A stretch of 64,000 bases of DNA, from NCBI GenBank assembly GCA_947646735.1, contig CANTFK010000287.1:124001-188000 (forward strand), written 5' to 3'. Origin of the DNA: Peronospora farinosa (Eukaryota; Oomycota; Peronosporomycetes; Peronosporales; Peronosporaceae). Positions within the stretch are counted from its first letter, which is position 1; every line of letters starts with the position of its first letter. The notes beneath the pieces are model-generated. The model was not told the DNA's origin. It saw only the letters and a list, made by a program, of their open reading frames with translations, and did no database searches. The translations under genes and the position numbers were made by a program. Of this stretch, positions 56,958 to 64,000 are shown one piece after another.

Positions 56958-57369
56958 TGTGGCGAAGTGAAGGAAGAAATTTCGCAAAGTGTGAGAACAT
57001 ATTTTCGGTTAAGTCCGAAATGGCCAATTTTGATGAGTCGCGATCTCGCGGCCAATATTGATGAATCGCGATCCCGCAGAAAGGTTTTAAAGATGACGTC
57101 AAATGGGATGGAAAACAGTGAATGGTGTAGTTTGCAGTTCTATGTGGGGTCAAATATTGCCTTGAAACTACGCTATTGCGATCTCCAGTATTTCCAATGG
57201 AGATCCGCGTGACGCGATCGCTAAGAAGGAGGATGGGTACATCCAAGTATGTGGAAAACGGTCTGGTGTGGATCACGTCACTATGGAGGACTGGAATGGT
57301 GGATATGATATGTCACATAGATGGACCATCTCACATGACCTGAGAAACGGTGAAGAGGACAAGTCGTGA

Positions 57370-57512
57370 TCCGGCGGATCGCGATCCGATGCTAATTATC
57401 TAGTACCGCGATCCGATATTAATTATTAGTACCGCGATCCGATGCTAATTATTAGTATCGCGATCCGATACTAATTATTAGTATCGCGATCCGATATTAA
57501 TCATTAGTACCT
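57370..57512 (+). repeat. CGCGATCCGAT tandem array in U3 of element Z (plus copy)
   Basis: About five units of 26-28 bp read close to TAGTACCGCGATCCGATGCTAATTATTA. They are preceded by GGCGGATCGCGATCCGATGC. The unit differs from that in the minus copy's U3 apart from the shared CGCGATCC core. Confidence 0.85.
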
Positions 57513-58592
57513 TGATTCAATACAAAAATGGTATTAGATCCAAGCGAGGTAGCGATCCAGATTGCGGCGATATTGGAGTGGATCACATTACAAGATCTGA
57601 TTTTTCCGAAAGGGCGATACGTGGCAACAGATCCTGAGCTACAGATAGTCAAGATCATAGGTTTTAATAATTGATTGGTTAACATCAGCAGAGTTCAATT
57701 TGCTTCTAAGTACACGTGTCGACTTCTCTTCCGGGCTGGATTCTTTGGCCTCCCGACGTCTCAAGGAAGTTTACATACTACGCAAGTCATATCCCTGGAT
57801 TGTTTGGCCAGGGATTGCAAGAATTCTCAACAAAACAACTCAAGCTGCGATTGGACGCAGAGGACTAAGAAGTCCAGATACAAGATCGCGAGACGGCTCA
57901 AGTGGTCAGAAGGCAGGCGTATCAAGTATCAACCCATTAGATAAGGCGATCTCAAGAGAGATCAGGGCGACTCAAACAGAGCACCCCAAGAACAACTGCG
58001 ATCGTGTGAGGAATTCCACTCGATCGCTCCCCACCTATCCCTAACACAATCAAGTTCAACATCGACTCAAGTCTGCCGAGAAGAGAGCAACCCGCCCTAC
58101 CGACGGGTACACAAGGTGAGGAAGGCTATACACACGGAATCGGGGTACCCCCTCCGTTAGTCGGTCGTCCGGGCGCCAGTGGAGAGTTGGGATCGCATCA
58201 GCAATTTTGCGAATCCCACTCCACCACAATGGTGCGCGTGCCCGTGACTCGGGATTTCACCGTGAGTCCCTGAGAGAAGAGGTAAAGGTCAAAATTGAAC
58301 CTGGGATTGAAGCGTCAGCGGTATAGGGATCGCCGCAGACGTGTGAAGAAAAAAGATCCCCGGATCATCAGCGTTTTGGAAGGGACGCAGATGAAAAGAA
58401 AACCAAGGAGGAAGATCAAGAGATTGATCTGGAAGGAAAACCTCTACCCCCTTCCCAGGTCCTTTCGAGGACCCCTGCGGATCGCGTTGCAAAACGCGAT
58501 CCGCTGGATAAAAGTCCTTCGGTCATAAACGAGGGAATTTATCCAAAACCACTCCAAATTCGAAGAAGAAGAAGAATTCGAAGCCATCTCGA
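57513..58592 (+). other. leader region of element Z (plus copy)
   Basis: It holds the conserved CTACGCAAGTCATATCCCTG box (about 57,780-57,800) and a block around 58,080-58,280 shared with the minus copy and with Y. From about 58,295 it runs into the basic N-terminal gag sequence. I found no complete protein here. Confidence 0.5.
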
Positions 58593-60509
58593 GTGAAGAT
58601 GAAGGCGCCTGAGTCGGATCATGATGATGCCGACATGAAGCTGGCGCATGAGGAAGACAAGGCGAAAGGATGGCAACTGGATCAGTTGGAATGGTGTTTT
58701 CATTGGAAGGCTCTGAAAGATCTATTGTCAAGCGATCCCGTTCTAAAGATTTTGAAACCGAAGTTGATTGGATCGCTGCGAGGACCAATTCAGCTCCCAT
58801 TCCGACACCGAACCAGTTGGAAGCGATCCGTCAGCTTATGGAGTTAATCCAAAACGCTGGATTCACCGCTGGAACTTTTGACGCGCAGGTGCTGTTGGAA
58901 TGCGATCATGATCGAGTGATCCAAGCAGGGCGATCTCTTTTTTCGAAGTTAGTTCCGCTAACTGGAGAATGCGATCCAGTAGATCAGGCGATCCAACCGA
59001 TCGTAGATATTCCAAAAGGTTATGATACTGGATCGTCACAATATATGTCAGCGGAATCTGAAGGGGAGTCGGATGCCTCGATCAACATTCAGCGAATGTC
59101 ACTTGGACCGGCTGGTGAAGCACACATTCGTGAACGACTTGTACCGACCAAGGCCGAAGTGCAGTCGCCAACGACATCCGCAGCTAAAGATACGGATGTT
59201 ACTGGAACAGGGCAGCTGCAGTCCTACTTTGAAGCTGCTATGAGAAAGTACGAGCAGGATCAAGCTCGCAGGATCGCCAGTCGAACCGCGATCCCCGCAA
59301 ACACCCCAAAAGTTTGCATTTCGGATGTGGACATGGAATCGGCCGGATCGCGTCAATCGCGATCCAATAATTACGATCCAGACGATTTGGAGTTGGAGGA
59401 TCTAAGACGGCCACAAGTCGCAAGTGCAGGCATTGTACCTAATGGTGGACTTGTCACGCAGCGAATTCGAATGTCTGCGATCGCAGACCTGAAAGAATTC
59501 ACAGGACGGGACAAGGACGAAGATCGAGCGAGAAGCTGGGTCAACAAGGCCAAGTCTTCATTCTTACGCGATCAAGCCCCGGACGATGAAAAATGTCTAG
59601 TATTTGGTGACTTACTCACGGAGCCGGCGCGAAATTGGTACATCCAGCTTAGCCGATCCACCCGGAATTCATGGAAGTCGTTGTTTGAAACCTTCATGAT
59701 CCAATATTGTGGATATGGTATGTCTGTCGGGAGACAATACTATCATGCGAAGAAGCGATCCGATGAAACGCCATTGAAATATTTGTATCGGCTGAATGTA
59801 GCCGCGATCCGAGCAAAAATTCCCATTCGGGAGGGATCACCCTCAATTCGCCGAGAACATGTGGAACATTTCATTGGTACGCTTGACGATCGCTATCTGG
59901 CTAAGCAATTGACGTTTTTACGCCTTGGAGACGCCGATGATATGGAAGAAACTCTGCGAACATATTAACGCATGGAAGGGAGACAGTATCCCGAGTGCAA
60001 TGGGGTCAAGCAAATTTTATCAGCGATCTGCGTCGGCATCCACTCCGTCACCCTCGAAACCAACTCGTGCCGTGAGAGCGATTCGTCTGGAAGGCAGTAG
60101 CAGTGAGTCAGACTCGGATATTAGTGGATCAGACGCCGAAACAGATCGACGCAACCTATGTGTGGCTACAGTACCAGATCGCGTGAAGAAATATAGTGAT
60201 CAACGCGCGAGATCGGATCATTTGGATCAAGATCGCGGTCCAGATTGCGTGGTGAATCAGAAGGCTTGTACCCATTGTGGGTCGAAGAAACACGATGATC
60301 GTGGATGCTGGAAGAGACTAACGTGTCAGAATTGTGGTCGTAAGGGACATCCTTCGGACAAGTGTTTTTACACCTGTTCCGCCTGCGGAGATGTTCATGA
60401 GAGTGGAAAATGTCGGATGGAAGAATTCTACAACATGACACGCAAGTGGTATGTCCCAACCAAGCATGCTGGAATGTTTCCGCCGAAGGCAGAAGAAATG
60501 TTAAACTAG
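58593..60509 (+). pseudogene. gag of element Z (plus copy)
   Basis: Frames 58,593-58,847, 58,670-59,968 and 59,925-60,509 together cover gag. The first has an acidic N-terminus (ESDHDDADMKLAHEEDKAKG) and FHWKALKDLLSSDPVLKILK. A private one-base deletion near 58,788 shifts the frame into the second. The TAA after ...LRTY and the following frame change are shared with the minus copy. Both zinc knuckles, CTHCGSKKHDDRGC and CQNCGRKGHPSDKC, are intact. Confidence 0.8.
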
Positions 60510-60703
60510 GACGCTCGCCAGGTTGGAATCTGGTACGAGCCGAGCGTTCTAGGCTCTGCATTTATGCATTTGTGGAAAGAAGATCGACTGATCGAGGTGT
60601 TAACGCTTGGATCGACCCGAATTATACATGTAAAGATTCAAAATTTCTGCGTTAAATATCAAGTGTCGTAAGAGTTGATGAATATGCCCGATCGCCTGCG
60701 AAA

Positions 60704-61327
60704 ATGGAGCTCGACTTAGCACCAGGTGAATCACGAGGATATTGGAAATATCATACCCCAGGAAAATGGTTCAAACAAGCCAAGGCAACGGGCAAGATCA
60801 ACAATGAAAAGGCGACTATGTTGTTTGATTCTGGAGCCGAAGTCTTGATCGTCGACACCACCTTTGCTCGTAAGGTAGGATGTGTCATTGACGAGAGTCA
60901 GAAGCAAGAATGTGTTGGGATTGGTGAGAACACATACATGCCGGATGGTCGTACAAGAATCAAGATTACGCTGAATGGATCACTAGTTTATTATTTCGAT
61001 GCTTGGGTTGGAGATCAAGTAGGTCAAGACGCGATCCTAGGAATGGATTTCATGGTCCCAGCTGAAATACGCCTGGATTTACCAGATGGAACACTTTGTT
61101 TGCCTGATGAGGTCAGGATACTTCTGAATGGACGAAGACCTCCTTACCGGGCGACCATACAAGCGATCACAATTCCTGATCAATATGTGGTGATCCCAGT
61201 GGGTAAATCGACTGAAGTGAAGATCGGGGTTAGTACTCCTAAAGCCAAGATTTGGGTGAGGCGCACCGAAGTGGGTGCCCACAGTGACTACGGGACCAGG
61301 TCAGATCAAGTATCTACAGCTGACTAA
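60704..61327 (+). CDS. protease of element Z (plus copy)
   Basis: A frame of 207 codons has the same catalytic Asp-Ser-Gly (LFDSGAEVLIVD) and flap (QDAILGMDFM) as the minus copy, with a few substitutions (such as VPAEIRLD for VPAGIRLD). It overlaps the next frame (from 61,275) by 53 bp, so a frameshift of one base or ribosomal recoding would be needed to continue. Confidence 0.8.
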   Translation: MELDLAPGESRGYWKYHTPGKWFKQAKATGKINNEKATMLFDSGAEVLIVDTTFARKVGCVIDESQKQECVGIGENTYMPDGRTRIKITLNGSLVYYFDAWVGDQVGQDAILGMDFMVPAEIRLDLPDGTLCLPDEVRILLNGRRPPYRATIQAITIPDQYVVIPVGKSTEVKIGVSTPKAKIWVRRTEVGAHSDYGTRSDQVSTAD

Positions 61328-62394
61328 TATCGGCGATCAAGAAGTGACTTTAAGTCATGGATCGCCATTAGGTTGGTGGATGATCGCTGATATGATACCT
61401 CGGTACCCAGGATATGTCTCGGTGGGATCGCGTCGGTATAACGAATGGCAGACATTAGCGTTCGAAGCGACAACAGATCGAGAAGAAGAACCACCGGAAG
61501 AATATACCGGACCGCTAGTGGATCATCCTTCGTATCCTACACCAAAGAGGATCTTAACACGCTCAAAAGAGGAAGCAGAAGAAAGGACTACGGAAACGGT
61601 GAAACTCACGACACGATCCAATGATGAATGCGATGCGATAAGAGAAATCGGGGGAAACAATGTAGAAGATCTGGTGATCGAAGGTGAAAGCGAACAAGTA
61701 GCGCAACCTCCATGGGTAATTAATGCGATCAGAGGGATGTCAAATGTCGATCACGCGCAAGGGCCGTGGGGTGAAGATAATTACACTCACAATAACTATA
61801 CACAGAAATGTATGGAGCGCGATACGACAATTAATGACCGCGATCTGGCTGACCTGGCAATCAATGACCGCGATCTGGCCGATCTGGATCGCGATGACCC
61901 CGATCCGACAATTAATGACCGCGAATGACCGCGATCTGGCCGATCTGGATCGCGATGACCCCGATCCGACAATTAATGACCGCGATCTGGCTGACCTGGC
62001 AATCAATGACCGCGATCTGGCCGATCTGGATCGCGATGACCCCGATCCGACAATTAAGGACCGCGATCTGGCTGACCTGGCAATCAATGACCGCGATCTG
62101 GCCGATCTGGATCGCGATGACCCCGATCCGACAATTAATGACCGCGATCTGGCTGACCTGGCAATCAATGACCGCGATCTGGCCGATCTGGATCGCGATG
62201 ACCCCGATCCGACAATTAATGACCGCGATCTGGCTGACCTGGCAATCAATGACCGCGATCTGGCCGATCTGGATCGCGATCTGCGAGAACAAGAGCAAGC
62301 TAGTGATACTACGACTATCAACGACGAATGTAATTTAGCCGGAGGAAGTGTAAAGATGAAGCCTGAAGACTCGATGTTATCACGAGAGTGGTGA
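61275..62394 (+). pseudogene. protease-RT linker with Asp/Arg repeat (plus copy), frameshifted in the repeat
   Basis: The first frame (61,275-61,928) starts with unique sequence absent from the minus copy (YLQLTNIGDQEVTLSHGSPL, GWWMIADMIPRYPGYVSVGS), then GGNNVEDLVIEGESEQVAQP and the first repeat unit. A 20-bp deletion inside the second unit creates a TGA at 61,926-61,928. The same repeat continues in another frame to 62,394, ending with unique sequence KPEDSMLSREW as in the minus copy. Confidence 0.75.
61838..62290 (+). repeat. 81-bp tandem repeat in pol of Z (plus copy, about five units)
   Basis: It is the same unit as in the minus copy. The GATCGCGATGACCCC landmark recurs at about 61,888, 61,949, 62,030, 62,111 and 62,192, so the spacing is 81 bp except for one 61-bp step caused by the 20-bp deletion. 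Confidence 0.9.
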
Positions 62395-62395
62395 A

Positions 62396-63611
62396 TTGTA
62401 TGCCGAAGACGTGGATCAGCATATGGCTGTCTTGCCTAAGATTGTGTCATCCACCGAAGAAGTTACGATTGATGATATCCAAGTGGGCGATCCGGGAGTT
62501 CCTCTAACCAAGGACCAAGAAGGTCTACGGCAATTGATTTGGGCGAACCGACACTTACTCATCGGCAAAGGAAACGCGCTTCCTCCTGCAGCTCGAGGAG
62601 CAGTATGTGATATCGATGTTGGTGGAGCACACCCGATCGCACAACGAGTACGACCGGTCGCTCCCAAATTTCGCGAGAAGTTAGCTGACATAATCAAAGG
62701 ATTACTATCAGCCAGGATTATCCAGCCGTCGACATCACCATGGGCTTCGCCGATTGTGGTAATTATAAAAAAGAATGGTGTCGACATCCGGATATGTATT
62801 GACTATCGGCGGGTGAATCAACTCACGAGATTGATGGTGTATCCTTATGCCGCTGATTAGCGAATTTTTGCAAGATACGGATAAAGCTATGTGGTATTGT
62901 TCGTTGGATATGGCCAGTGGATTTTTGGTCGTGGAAATGACCGAGCGAGCAAGGATGATTTCTGCTTTTATCACGCCGTCAGGCTTGTTTGAGTGGTTAC
63001 GAATGCCGTTTGGGCTAAAAAACGCTCCGCAGATTTACCAACGTCTAATCGATAATGCACTGTATGGATACCTCAAGATCGGTACGGATCCAAGTGCAAT
63101 TGCTACAGGATCACTCGACGCCACTGATATGGTAACGGGATCGCCAAAACTGGTTGATGTATTCACTGAAGGTGAACCGGACGCTAGCCAGAAGCCATCT
63201 GTGCTCGGCCGAAGGTCATATATTGATGACATATTGATTTCAGCAACATCGTGAGCCTCCTTATATGATAAGGTAAAGCGGTTGCTAGAAGTATTCAGTG
63301 AATGGAATTTGTCGATCAGTCTCGCTAAGAGGTTTTGGGGACGACGTAAGGTAGAATACCTGGGTCATCAAGTCTCACTTGCAGGAATAGAAGCTCATCC
63401 AAAGGATTTGGGATCGCTGGTGAATATTCCGTTCCCAAAAACGTTTCGATCGATGCAACTGTTTCTGGGAAGCTTGAATTACTATAGTCGATTTGTCGAA
63501 GATTTTGCGATTTACGCGTCAGTGCTATATGAATTACGGGAAGAAGATTTCCACGAAATCCGCTGTTCTGACAAGATGAATGCATTAGATTCGAATATCG
63601 CCACCGAATGA
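62396..63611 (+). pseudogene. reverse transcriptase of element Z (plus copy), frameshifted
   Basis: Frames 62,396-62,860, 62,847-63,254 and 63,282-63,611 repeat the motifs of the minus copy, including IRICIDY, FGLKNAPQIYQRLI, YIDDIL and YLGHQVSLAG. The one-base insertion after VYP and the TGA after YIDDILISATS are the same in both copies. Single substitutions such as QDTDKAM for QDMDKAM separate them. Confidence 0.8.
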
Positions 63612-64000
63612 GTTCGGATCAAATCATCGACATTGGGGACGACCAAGATCCAGAAGGACGGACTCGATGGGAAAAAGCGATGATCGCATTTGCCATGTTG
63701 AAAGCCAAGATCGCTAATACCCCTATCCTCAAACACTTCGATCCAGATCGGCCTCCGGTAATTGTCGTATATGCGAGTAAATGGGCGGTTTCAGCAGCTT
63801 TGATGCAGAGTATGATGGCACATACTGGCCAGTTACGTCTACAAGCCGAACGCTGAAGCCTAATGAGATCAATTACGGAATGGTCGAGAAGGAGATACTA
63901 GCTTTACTTCGGATTTTGGATTTATGTTATTGCATGCTAGTCTCGCGAGAGATTAAAATTCTTACGCGTTTCTCGACGATGGCCTGGTTAGTACAATCCT
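63608..64000 (+). pseudogene. RNase H start of element Z (plus copy), cut by window edge
   Basis: It shows PVIVVYASKWAVSAALMQ, a frame change, then in another frame the KEILALLRILDLCYCML sequence up to the window end. The roughly 11 bp missing from the minus copy are present here (TGGCCAGTTAC at about 63,827-63,837). Confidence 0.75.

Larger units (their letters stand above)
56958..64000 (+). mobile_element. Ty3/gypsy-type element Z, plus-strand copy, continuing past the window
   Basis: It starts TGTGGCGAAGTGAAGG within gag X. Order is LTR with tandem repeats, leader, gag, knuckles, protease, linker with Asp/Arg repeat, reverse transcriptase and the start of RNase H at the right edge. From about 58,260 it matches the minus copy closely. 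Upstream, the LTR U3 and much of the leader differ. Confidence 0.85.

Overview
This window comes from a nuclear chromosome of an oomycete, most likely a Peronosporales species (Phytophthora or a downy mildew). The evidence is compact genes with few introns of about 60-100 nt (GTRNGT...YAG), very short gaps between divergent genes, initiator-like TCATTT/CAATTT elements, a repeat-rich half full of Ty3/gypsy retroelements, and protein families typical of the group (tandem FYVE/RhoGEF proteins, Q-rich disordered proteins). The species is an inference; no rRNA, tRNA or marker gene is present.

Bases 1-33,857 are a gene-dense block of 17 protein genes, several of them recognisable only after splicing: a Ser-rich coiled-coil protein running off the left edge; a 1,556-residue protein with two DH/PH/FYVE sets; ribophorin II (RPN2); an S28 serine carboxypeptidase; UDP-glucose pyrophosphorylase; a RING-H2 protein; an SMG8-like protein; a basic Cys/His protein; four tandem paralogues of a multi-span membrane protein resembling TspO/MBR; a CIR1-like protein with a probable frameshift; the WD40 protein EIPR1/TSSC1; a Q-rich disordered protein; and a divergent pair of DJ-1/PfpI proteins. 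Three gene pairs (S28/UGPase, CIR1/EIPR1, DJ-1a/DJ-1b) diverge from gaps of roughly 110-160 bp. RPN2 and UGPase both bear on glycosylation or cell-wall sugar supply; the other neighbours show no common pathway.

Bases 33,858-64,000 are nested LTR retroelements. In order: one LTR of a first family (LTR1, plus strand); a Ty3/gypsy element A (minus strand, 34,520-41,632) whose right LTR is shared with a second partial copy B (to 44,688); element Y (plus strand, 44,689-about 48,908), cut off in its protease; element Z in minus orientation (about 48,909-56,062), cut off in its RNase H; an inverted LTR1 fragment (56,063-56,527); a gag fragment of another element; and a second Z copy in plus orientation (56,958 to the right edge).

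The most unusual material is in family Z. Its two copies have near-identical gag-pol bodies that share the same stop codons and frameshifts, but their U3/leader regions differ. Both U3 regions carry tandem arrays built on GGATCGCGATCC-like palindromes. The same GATCGC core recurs in an 81-bp tandem repeat between protease and reverse transcriptase, where it encodes an Asp/Arg-rich 27-residue repeat. Element A carries, antisense to its pol, a conserved open frame with its own TATA-like box and initiator-like site. No RXLR or CRN effector, tRNA, rRNA or CRISPR was recognised.
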